In this document: positions 1 to 5,802 of the stretch, piece after piece | How positions within the stretch are numbered: position 1 is the first letter of the stretch | Layout of the letters: each line of letters opens with the position of its first letter | Assembly (NCBI GenBank): GCA_947177325.1 | Contig: CAMWUH010000012.1 | Coordinates: 1 to 19,110, forward strand | DNA length: 19,110 nucleotides | Source of the DNA: an uncultured Bacteroidales bacterium | Lineage (GTDB): Bacteria; Bacteroidota; Bacteroidia; Bacteroidales; Muribaculaceae | Direction of reading: 5' to 3' | Program-made: the position numbers and the translations under genes | The notes under the pieces: generated by a model | What the model saw: the letters and a program-made list of their open reading frames with translations, nothing else | Databases searched by the model: none | Told to the model about the DNA's origin: nothing

Positions 1-813
1 GAGCAGTGGAGTCAGCGATTGGTGGCCGAGTGCGCCGAGTTGCAACGCGAAATCGTAGCATCGGCCTGGAAGCTATTGAAGCCGGGGGGCTATTTCATTT
101 ACAGCACCTGCACATTTAACCGTCAGGAAAACGAAGAAAACGTAGAATGGATGATCAGCGAGCTGGGCGCCGAGAGCATGGAACTGCCCGCGCTCCATGG
201 TAAAATCGCCGGAGCAATAGGGAGCGATATTCACGCCGCCCGTTTTATCCCGGGGCGAGTCAACGGTGAGGGGCTGTTTATGGCCCTCCTGCGCAAACCG
301 GGCGAGTGGACTCCAACTCCCGAGGATTCAAAAACCGTCCGACCCGCCAAGGAGCTGAAAGCAGTGGAGCAATGGCTTCGGCAGGGTGCCGTGTATTCGC
401 TCGAAGTCACGCCTGACGGCCGCGTCTGCGCGCTACCCTCACGATACGGGCGCCTGATTGGGCGCATACGAAGCAAGCTCAATGTTAAGACCGCAGGAGT
501 CAACATCGCCTCGCAGAAGGGGAAAGCCTATCAGCCTACCCAGCAATATGCGCTGTCGCCGCTGTGTCGCACGGAAACCGACGGCAAGCCGTTTGCCGGT
601 AAAGCAGAGGTAGATTATCCTCAGGCAATAGCTTATCTGCGCGGGGAGGCGATAACTATTGATGCGCCTCGCGGCATGGTTGTGCTGACCTACAACGATA
701 TGCCCCTCGGAGTTGTTAATAACTTAGGCAATCGCGCCAATAACAGATATCCCGGCGGTTGGGCAATCAAAACCACCCATGTGCCCGACTCATTCGCCCC
801 GTTAGTAAAATAA
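1..813 (+). CDS. rsmF: rRNA (cytosine-C5)-methyltransferase, RsmF type, 3' part
   Basis: The open frame runs in from the left edge, so the true start and the N-terminal SAM-binding motifs lie outside the window. The visible 270 codons hold the end of the Rossmann-fold methyltransferase domain, including KPGG and the STCT motif with its cysteine at codon 37 (bases 109-111). In the NOL1/NOP2/Sun family this TC motif carries the nucleophilic cysteine that attacks C6 of the target cytosine. The C-terminal 60-70 residues (YLRGEAI, LGVVNNLGNRANNRYP) match the PUA-like RNA-binding tail of RsmF-type enzymes, which act on 16S rRNA. The gene ends 7 nt before the HipA-like gene, so the two are probably co-transcribed. 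The family is secure. The exact target base cannot be read from sequence, and an RsmB-like assignment is the less likely alternative because of the tail. Confidence 0.88.
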   Translation, partial: EQWSQRLVAECAELQREIVASAWKLLKPGGYFIYSTCTFNRQENEENVEWMISELGAESMELPALHGKIAGAIGSDIHAARFIPGRVNGEGLFMALLRKPGEWTPTPEDSKTVRPAKELKAVEQWLRQGAVYSLEVTPDGRVCALPSRYGRLIGRIRSKLNVKTAGVNIASQKGKAYQPTQQYALSPLCRTETDGKPFAGKAEVDYPQAIAYLRGEAITIDAPRGMVVLTYNDMPLGVVNNLGNRANNRYPGGWAIKTTHVPDSFAPLVK

Positions 814-820
814 AACAACT

Positions 821-1606
821 ATGGAATTTCGACACCAACAACTCACCCGATATATTCTTCCCCTGCGCGAAGGGGGTTCGCTGCCGGCTTTGGCTGAGGC
901 CGATGATGGCTTTCGCTATGTTGTAAAACTCAAAGGCTCGGGCCACGGACCAAAGGTGTTGGTGGCCGAAATGATTGGCGCCTTGGTGGCGAAAGCTTTG
1001 AAATTCAAAGTACCCGAGGTGGTTGACCTCGACCTGGATGAAATGTTCGGGCGCACGGAGCCTGACCGTGAGGTGCAAGACTTGTTGCAGAAATCGATAG
1101 GTCAGAACCTGGGGATGCATTTTTTGAGCAAAGCAATGACATTTGACCCGGCTGTGAACGACATAGATGAGCTTACGGCATCAAAAATCGTGTGGCTCGA
1201 CGCATTCCTGACCAATGTTGACCGCACACGGCTTAACCCCAACATGATGGTACGCGACGGCGAGTTATGGCTTATTGACTTCGGGGCTTCGCTCTATTTT
1301 CATCATTCATGGCGCAACGTTGAAAACGCTCCGCTCGACCCTTTCCCCTACATACGCACCCACGTGTTGCTGCCCAAGGCAACCAAGCTCGACGAAGCTG
1401 ACCGACTGATGCGTCAAGCCATAACGCCACGCACTCTGAGCCGCATCATTGACATGGTGCCGGAGGAGTGGCTCGAAGAGGGTGAAGGTGAAGCAACCGC
1501 CTCGGAGCGCCGCGAAGTGTATCGCCGCTTCGTTTCGGAGCGTCTGGCCAACAGCCGCCTGTTTGTTGAGCAAGCCAAGGAAGAAAGGAGGAAACTGGGT
1601 CTATGA
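821..1606 (+). CDS. HipA-like kinase-fold protein (HipA_2 type)
   Basis: This 261-residue protein resembles the compact HipA-like kinase family rather than full HipA. It lacks the N-terminal HipA subdomain and there is no HipB-like helix-turn-helix gene beside it. Kinase landmarks are visible: K36 in YVVKLKGSG as the likely ATP-contacting lysine, a catalytic-loop-like stretch at 128-143 (D134, N139, N141 in TNVDRTRLNPNMM), and LIDFG at 151-155, where D153 is the likely metal ligand. It has no signal peptide or membrane segment, so it should be cytoplasmic. Its stop overlaps the start of the DUF3037 gene in an ATGA, which suggests translational coupling and a joint function. The substrate is unknown. 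HipA itself phosphorylates a tRNA synthetase, but that should not be transferred to this protein without data. Confidence 0.8.
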   Translation: MEFRHQQLTRYILPLREGGSLPALAEADDGFRYVVKLKGSGHGPKVLVAEMIGALVAKALKFKVPEVVDLDLDEMFGRTEPDREVQDLLQKSIGQNLGMHFLSKAMTFDPAVNDIDELTASKIVWLDAFLTNVDRTRLNPNMMVRDGELWLIDFGASLYFHHSWRNVENAPLDPFPYIRTHVLLPKATKLDEADRLMRQAITPRTLSRIIDMVPEEWLEEGEGEATASERREVYRRFVSERLANSRLFVEQAKEERRKLGL

Positions 1607-2022
1607 CACAGCCAAATAAAAATGCTACCGGGCAAGACGCTTTTCGCCCGGCCGACGAGCGGTTGTATGAATACGCTGTTATCCGGTTTGTGCCTGATGT
1701 TGAGCGCGAGGAGTTTATCAACGTAGGGCTGGTGATGATGTGCAAGCGACGCCGCCAACTATGCGGAGCCATTGTGCTCGATGAAGCCAAAGCCAAGCAG
1801 CTCGACCCCGAGGCTGACCTTGAACGGCTGCGCCGTCAACTGAGCCTCTTTGAGCGCACCGACATACCCTCGGCCGACCTTCCGGTTGAAGAGCGCTATC
1901 GCTGGTTGGCTGCCACCAAAAGTGCTATAATTCAAGTTTCCCCTTCACATCCCGGACTGATGCTCCCGGACGAAACCTTTGAGCAAGCATTCGAGCGCCT
2001 TCTGACTACTTTGGTGAAATGA
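1603..2022 (+). CDS. DUF3037 domain protein, partner of the HipA-like gene
   Basis: The protein has 139 residues and belongs to the DUF3037 family, recognised by the stretch at about 22-45 (YEYAVIRFVPDVEREEFINVG) followed by a basic, charged middle region and a C-terminal part around RWLAATKSAIIQ. It has no signal peptide, transmembrane segment or obvious catalytic motif. The first 18 residues are polar and probably disordered. The start ATG lies inside the ATGA that also ends the HipA-like gene. DUF3037 genes commonly sit beside HipA-like kinase genes, so a partner, inhibitor or substrate role is a reasonable inference, but the biochemical function is unknown. Confidence 0.82.
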   Translation: MTQPNKNATGQDAFRPADERLYEYAVIRFVPDVEREEFINVGLVMMCKRRRQLCGAIVLDEAKAKQLDPEADLERLRRQLSLFERTDIPSADLPVEERYRWLAATKSAIIQVSPSHPGLMLPDETFEQAFERLLTTLVK

Positions 2023-2039
2023 CCGGAAAGAGCTTCTGG
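2023..2039. terminator. Possible hairpin between convergent genes
   Basis: The 17 nt between the convergent stops form CCGGAA-AGAGC-TTCTGG when read on the + strand: six pairs with one G-U and a 5-nt loop. No T-tract follows, so this is a weak candidate. On the minus strand the G-U becomes an A-C mismatch. Confidence 0.25.
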
Positions 2040-3164
2040 CTATCGGCTTCGGGTGAGGAAATCAAGCACCCGACGGGCCACTTTGAGCGAATCGTTGTGG
2101 TCAACTACAAACTGATGGGAGTGACGACCGCGCTCGGCGAGCAACTCCGGTCGGCTGACAGCTGAGTCGATAGTCTCCACAAGCTCTTCAAGGCTTACCG
2201 GGGCATTTATGATTGGCCTGTTGGTTGACTCGCCAATGAATTTATAATAATCTTCCTCCCCGCCGGAAACAACGTTTTTGCCATAGGCCATAGCCATCAG
2301 GGCTGTGGTGCCGGGAGTATAACTATAGATCTGGTCAAGTACAATGTGGGAGTTGGTCAGAAGTTCGGTAAACTCGCGGAAGGGGCGATTCTCGACAATC
2401 TCCAGATTGACCGCTCCCGGATGACGGTCAACAACTATGCGGGCTGCCTTTTCAAGCAAGTCAGTGCCTTTAAAGAGCATGCGGTTGCGGTCGCGACCCA
2501 AAAACAACTTGACGCGGTCAATTTCATCAGGCAGTGCGGCAAATTTGAAGCGGTCCAGATCGATTGGTATTCCGCTATACGCAATTTTTTCGGCCGGCAG
2601 GCGCCGTTGAAGCGATAGATAATACTCATAAAGCACCGCTATGGCGCCATCGATGTTGTCGTAGAAATAATTTTGATAATCAACCAAGTCAGGGTGATGC
2701 CATTGCCTCCACTTTTCGGGGTTGGCCGCAAGATAGGGGGATGGAGAGCCGTTGATAAACCACTCGCTGTAGCTAATCGGGCAATCCGAAGCCTCATACA
2801 TGTCAAGAAGAGGCACGTCGGTACACATTGCCATCAGATGCACCTGGCCATTATCGCGCCTTAAGCGGTCAAACAACCAACGCAAGCGACTCGGCCGAAG
2901 CTCAACGAAATTAGGATCGTTGACCACCACAATGTCGTAGCCTCGCAGATGGCGATGGAGCGGCCCGAGCAATCGATAATAGAGTTGGAGGCCACCTAAT
3001 TTGCCGGGCTTGCGGGAGATGTCGATGTCACGCTCGCAGTCAAGCCACTTTGAGCCGTTGGAAATAAGCGTAACATCGGCTCCGAGCTTTTTAAGCCCGG
3101 TTGCGAGGGTGAATTGGCAATTGCTGTAATCACCCAGGAGCAATATTTTAGGGAGGCCGTTCAT
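2040..3164 (-). CDS. GT-B fold glycosyltransferase (GT4-like)
   Basis: This 374-residue cytoplasmic protein has the two-domain GT-B outline. The N-terminal half starts with a hydrophobic strand (KILLLGDYSN, 6-15) and GLKKLGADVTLIS (23-35). The C-terminal half carries the donor-site pattern of GT4 enzymes: EIVENRPFREFTELL at about 255-269, then VLDQIY, then TTALMAMAYGKNVVSGGEE (286-304), where GT4 members normally have an E..A.G..V block. There is no signal peptide. The gene stands alone, convergent with the DUF3037 gene, and has its own promoter. Donor and acceptor cannot be told from sequence; a role in capsule, LPS or glycoprotein synthesis is possible. The start at 3164 is supported by the promoter placing transcription start about 16 nt upstream. 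Confidence 0.75.
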   Translation of the reverse strand: MNGLPKILLLGDYSNCQFTLATGLKKLGADVTLISNGSKWLDCERDIDISRKPGKLGGLQLYYRLLGPLHRHLRGYDIVVVNDPNFVELRPSRLRWLFDRLRRDNGQVHLMAMCTDVPLLDMYEASDCPISYSEWFINGSPSPYLAANPEKWRQWHHPDLVDYQNYFYDNIDGAIAVLYEYYLSLQRRLPAEKIAYSGIPIDLDRFKFAALPDEIDRVKLFLGRDRNRMLFKGTDLLEKAARIVVDRHPGAVNLEIVENRPFREFTELLTNSHIVLDQIYSYTPGTTALMAMAYGKNVVSGGEEDYYKFIGESTNRPIINAPVSLEELVETIDSAVSRPELLAERGRHSHQFVVDHNDSLKVARRVLDFLTRSR

Positions 3165-3186
3165 CGATAGCTGCCGGTTATATCCA

Positions 3187-3218
3187 CAAAATTACATAAA
3201 AAAAGGTGCAAAACCAAA
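3187..3218 (-). promoter_or_regulatory. Bacteroidota-type promoter of the glycosyltransferase gene
   Basis: Read on the minus strand, -33 TTTG (3218-3215) is followed after exactly 20 nt by -7 TAATTTTG (3194-3187), a full match to the TTTG / TAnnTTTG consensus of Bacteroidota primary-sigma promoters. Transcription should begin near 3180, about 16 nt before the ATG. The -33 element overlaps the U-tract of the terminator just upstream. Confidence 0.7.
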
Positions 3219-3256
3219 AAATGCAACCTTGATGCCGTTGGCAGTGGGGTTGCATT
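3216..3256 (-). terminator. Rho-independent terminator of the small transcript
   Basis: Read on the minus strand, a 9-bp perfect stem (AATGCAACC, 3256-3248, with GGTTGCATT, 3228-3220) encloses an inner TGCC-AAC-GGCA hairpin. The RNA then reads six U (3221-3216, sharing two stem bases). A second T7 run lies 10 nt further on (about 3204-3198). The arm AGGTTGCA can also pair with a downstream TGCACCT (3211-3205), so two alternative terminators are possible. Confidence 0.7.
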
Positions 3257-3315
3257 GGTTAATAATCTTGATTTGTTGACGTTGCTCACCGTAGGCGAGC
3301 ACGGGAATATGCGCT

Positions 3316-3372
3316 TTAGAGAGTAGTGTGGATAAAATACCACTTAGCTGCGCGAGTTAACATCTTCTTCAT
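3316..3372 (-). CDS. Possible 18-residue small protein or leader peptide
   Basis: The frame reads MKKMLTRAAKWYFIHTTL and then TAA, and lies inside the small transcript. The A/T-rich sequence before the ATG (TAAAAACTATTTAGTT) resembles Bacteroidota translation starts, which do not use Shine-Dalgarno pairing. The basic start and aromatic middle could suit a small amphipathic peptide. A frame this short can arise by chance. No family is recognised. Confidence 0.25.
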   Translation of the reverse strand: MKKMLTRAAKWYFIHTTL

Positions 3373-3428
3373 AACTAAATAGTTTTTACAGATTAAGACT
3401 CAAAGGCCTACACCGGAGGGAGGTGAGA

Positions 3429-3520
3429 GAGCCGGGAGAGGCGGGCAATTTTTGCGCCAATGGGGCGGCCTGTTGAGAGTGTTGATTATATAATGAAACC
3501 TCTCTTGGCTCATTTTTTTT
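3429..3520 (+). terminator. Long stem followed by T8, possible + strand terminator
   Basis: On the + strand GAGCCGGGAGAGG (3429-3441) pairs over 13 bp, with two G-U pairs, with CCTCTCTTGGCTC (3499-3511), and then ATTTTTTTT follows. The loop is 57 nt and contains a smaller hairpin. No + strand gene leads into it, so either it blocks antisense transcription or the same sequence serves as the 5' stem of the minus-strand RNA. Confidence 0.3.
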
Positions 3521-3526
3521 GCGGTG

Positions 3527-3557
3527 CAAAGGTAAGCATTTTTATTAAATCATGCAA
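3527..3557 (-). promoter_or_regulatory. Promoter of the small transcript
   Basis: Read on the minus strand, TTG (3557-3555) is followed after 20 nt by TACCTTTG (3534-3527), matching the Bacteroidota -33/-7 pattern. Transcription would start near 3520, at an A-run. The stretch from about 3560 to 3715, downstream of pldA, shows no further gene. Confidence 0.6.
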
Positions 3558-3715
3558 TAAAACAATGTTATAAAACATATTTTTGTTCATCTTGCTCGCA
3601 CTTTTAACTCTTGGAGTTTAAAACAATTGACCGCGAAACCGCGCTGCAATCATCTGTAAATCGGCAGCTTATACTCCTCTACCCTATATTTTTAAGACCG
3701 GAAGCCGGGTCTTGA

Positions 3716-4555
3716 TCAATAATCGCTGAATATGCGGGGCTTGATGACGAAGCCTACTCGCAGTTGGGAGTGGAATTTGTTGTATTCAAGCAACCCCTCG
3801 CCGTAGCCGTTGTAATATTGCAGAAAGAGATACTGATTGTGGCGCTCGCCTACTTTATAAGAGAGCTCGACAATGGTATTGTAGTTAAGATTCCAGCCCT
3901 GGCGCTTTACCAAAATCACCGAGCCGCCGAAGCGCCTCGATTGATATGACATGCCAACCTGGTAAATGCCGCAGTATTTAAGAATGTCGCGGTTGTAACC
4001 GCCATCGATGATTGGTATCCATATTTTGCCGTGGACCGAGAAGTTGGCGTCGATAAGTATATTGGCTCCGAAGGTGATTTTATTCCATGAACGGGAGGCA
4101 ATGGAGTCGCGGCCGTTGGATTCGTGCTCGATCTGGAGCATGAGTTTGCCAATGAATTTATCTTTGACGAAGAGCGGCTTTGCCAATCCGATACCGGGAT
4201 TGAAGTTCATATCAGTCATCGGCAGGGAGTTCTGAAGCACGTTCCAAAACACCTTCTGAGTGTAGAAAAGATAAAGATATGTGTGCCAGGGGAGGGTTGA
4301 TTTGGTGAGTTTTTGTGCTATTGAAATCTGGAACTTGACATTTGAGTTATACTTCGTCGGCTTCGGGCCGATTGATGTACCGAAAATAAAATAATTGTCC
4401 TTATAAAGGCCGAAGTAAGGGCCGCGGTCAAACTCAGCTCTGACAGAATCGGTATTGATAGAATCGTTGTTGATAGTCAGTATTTGGGCTGAAGCCTTCG
4501 GGTGTGCCATCACGAAAGCTAAAACGGCCAGGATAATATAAAGCGATTTTTTCAT
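3716..4555 (-). CDS. pldA: Outer-membrane phospholipase A (OMPLA/PldA)
   Basis: The 279-residue protein has a signal peptide (MKKSLYIILAVLAFVMA, cleavage likely after about ASA at 21-23) and then beta-strand-rich sequence. The OMPLA active-site block is clear: HESNGR at 144-149 and SRSWN at 154-158, giving H144, S146 and N158. Their spacing is identical to the H142-S144-N156 triad of the E. coli enzyme. YNGYGEGLLEYN near the C-terminus is another family signature. OMPLA hydrolyses acyl chains of phospholipids that reach the outer leaflet of the outer membrane. An in-frame ATG lies 60 nt further upstream, but it falls on the promoter, so the start at 4555 is chosen. The gene stands alone, divergent from the lipoprotein gene. 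The family call is secure; activity requires dimerisation and calcium in characterised members. Confidence 0.9.
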   Translation of the reverse strand: MKKSLYIILAVLAFVMAHPKASAQILTINNDSINTDSVRAEFDRGPYFGLYKDNYFIFGTSIGPKPTKYNSNVKFQISIAQKLTKSTLPWHTYLYLFYTQKVFWNVLQNSLPMTDMNFNPGIGLAKPLFVKDKFIGKLMLQIEHESNGRDSIASRSWNKITFGANILIDANFSVHGKIWIPIIDGGYNRDILKYCGIYQVGMSYQSRRFGGSVILVKRQGWNLNYNTIVELSYKVGERHNQYLFLQYYNGYGEGLLEYNKFHSQLRVGFVIKPRIFSDY

Positions 4556-4586
4556 GTCGATGCAGGCAAAAAACGTCGAGAGATGA

Positions 4587-4606
4587 AATGATTGGAGAAT
4601 GATTGG
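4587..4606. repeat. Tandem 9-mer pair in the pldA leader
   Basis: AATGATTGG occurs at 4587-4595 and again at 4598-4606, an 11-bp period, so both copies face the same side of the helix. They lie just downstream of the predicted pldA transcription start, where a repressor could sit. This is only a candidate operator. Confidence 0.3.
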
Positions 4607-4612
4607 CGGATG

Positions 4613-4643
4613 CAAAGTTAATGAAAATGGCGCGGTTAAGCAA
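4613..4643 (-). promoter_or_regulatory. pldA promoter
   Basis: Read on the minus strand, TTG (4643-4641), 20 nt, then TAACTTTG (4620-4613). This is a complete Bacteroidota -33/-7 pair. The expected start near 4606 gives a leader of about 50 nt to the ATG at 4555. Confidence 0.7.
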
Positions 4644-4703
4644 TTAAAGGGAGAAAATTTGATGATTCCACCCTACAGGAGCAGCATTTTAAATTGTTGA
4701 ATA

Positions 4704-4735
4704 TTTGATTTTTGGTCAAAAGGTTATTAACTTTG
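4704..4735 (+). promoter_or_regulatory. Promoter of the DUF4369 lipoprotein gene
   Basis: TTTG (4704-4707), 20 nt, then TAACTTTG (4728-4735) matches the Bacteroidota consensus fully. Transcription should start near 4742, about 20 nt before the ATG at 4763. It stands back to back with the pldA promoter, 60 bp apart. Confidence 0.7.
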
Positions 4736-4762
4736 TGGTAGTGATAACCATTTGACCTGTTT

Positions 4763-5773
4763 ATGAGCAAGAAATCAATATCATCGATATTTGTGGCCGT
4801 AGCCATAGCTTTAACGGCCGTTGTGATGGCGGCATGTGGCAAAAATCGCTCTTTCACGGCTGATTTAACCATGAAAGGGCTGGGCACTCAGGATATAATA
4901 GCGATGATTGTTGACACCGACGGCATAACGGAGCTAACGGTTATGGGCGTTGACGACAGTTTCACGATTGAAGGAGCGGTTGACAACCCTACAGTAGTTG
5001 AGCTTTACTCACGCTCAGGCTCGCCGCTGGGGAGCTTCATTGCAGTGCCGGGAGAGAAAAGCCAACTCGAAATCGAAGGGGGCAAATTAACTTCGGCCGG
5101 CAAAAGCAAAGCCAATCAAGCCTATATCGATTTCATTTCCCGACTGCCTGAAGATGCTTCTCCGGCTGAGGTTAATCGACTGGTGGCTACTATAGTCGAC
5201 ACCAATGCCGAAAACATAGCGGTCCGCCCTATTTTCGCCCATTATTTCAACGTGGCTGCCGACCCGGAAGAGGCCGCCCGGATACTTCAAATTTTTGAGG
5301 CCCAAAAAGAGCCTCTGTCTATTGAGCTTGAACACGTAGCCTCACAGATTGAAATGGCAGAAGCTGTTGCCGGTAAAATGCCTGAAACAGTCAGTCTATT
5401 AACTCCGGCCGACACAATCGCCGAGGCTGACTTTGCCTCTGCCCCATTGACTGTTACTTTCATTTCTTCAACGATTGAGCGCGGGGGCGACACATTGGCT
5501 CTCCCCATTGAGGAGCTTCTGCCCGAGCGAAGTTCATTGATTGTTATACGCACCACCCTCGACACAATCAACTGGGAGCGCAATCGCGGTAAATACAATG
5601 GTGAAAACGTGAGCCATTTCTGGAGCCCCGGGGGAATGGAGTTCAGCGCAGGCTCCTTGGTGGCTATCGCAGATTACCCCTATTGGATTGTCAATGATTC
5701 AACATTGCAGCGATTATACTCCACAGCTTCGATTGATTCGATTACTGCTTTTATCAAAAATTACAAAAAATAA
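4763..5773 (+). CDS. DUF4369-type lipoprotein with thioredoxin-like C-terminal region
   Basis: The 336-residue protein starts with a lipoprotein signal (MSKKSISSIFVAVAIALTAVVMAAC), with C25 as the likely lipidated cysteine. Residues about 30-100 look like DUF4369, an N-terminal beta domain that in Bacteroidota often precedes a thioredoxin-like (AhpC/TSA) domain. The C-terminal 110 residues fit such a fold (LTVTFISSTIERGGD, then RSSLIVIRTTLDTINWERNRG, then a final YKK tail), but no CXXC motif is present and the only cysteine is the lipidated one. A redox role is therefore unlikely, and a binding or structural role is more plausible. It lies 29 nt before comM on the same strand and probably shares its mRNA. 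The lipoprotein call is firm; the domain names are from pattern memory. Confidence 0.7.
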   Translation: MSKKSISSIFVAVAIALTAVVMAACGKNRSFTADLTMKGLGTQDIIAMIVDTDGITELTVMGVDDSFTIEGAVDNPTVVELYSRSGSPLGSFIAVPGEKSQLEIEGGKLTSAGKSKANQAYIDFISRLPEDASPAEVNRLVATIVDTNAENIAVRPIFAHYFNVAADPEEAARILQIFEAQKEPLSIELEHVASQIEMAEAVAGKMPETVSLLTPADTIAEADFASAPLTVTFISSTIERGGDTLALPIEELLPERSSLIVIRTTLDTINWERNRGKYNGENVSHFWSPGGMEFSAGSLVAIADYPYWIVNDSTLQRLYSTASIDSITAFIKNYKK

Positions 5774-5802
5774 CCGCTCCTCACTCCCCATTTTTTTCAA
5801 CT

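Larger units (their letters stand above)
3216..3520 (-). ncRNA. Candidate independent structured small RNA / small-ORF transcript
   Basis: A canonical promoter (3527-3557) and a strong terminator (3216-3256) delimit a transcript of about 305 nt on the minus strand. The next gene has its own promoter, so this is not simply its leader. Hairpins read along the RNA are: a long 5' stem pairing 3511-3499 with 3441-3429 (5 bp, a 2x2 internal loop, 6 bp); CACC/GGTG at 3425-3411; an 8-bp stem with a TAC loop at 3301-3283 that includes a G-U pair favouring this strand; and the terminator. An 18-codon ORF lies between them. I see no hallmarks of tmRNA, RNase P RNA, SRP RNA or a known riboswitch. It could be a regulatory RNA, a small-protein mRNA, or both. 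Confidence 0.5.

Noticed and set aside
821..2022. Classical HipBA toxin-antitoxin locus
   Set aside because: There is no HipB-like helix-turn-helix protein and the HipA N-terminal subdomain is missing, so the standard name does not apply.
3161..3343. 60-codon minus-strand frame upstream of the glycosyltransferase gene
   Set aside because: It runs through the terminator and the glycosyltransferase promoter and has no recognisable family; regulatory DNA explains the stretch better.
4556..4615. N-terminal extension of pldA
   Set aside because: It would put 20 residues before a typical signal peptide, and its ATG lies on the -7 box of a full promoter.
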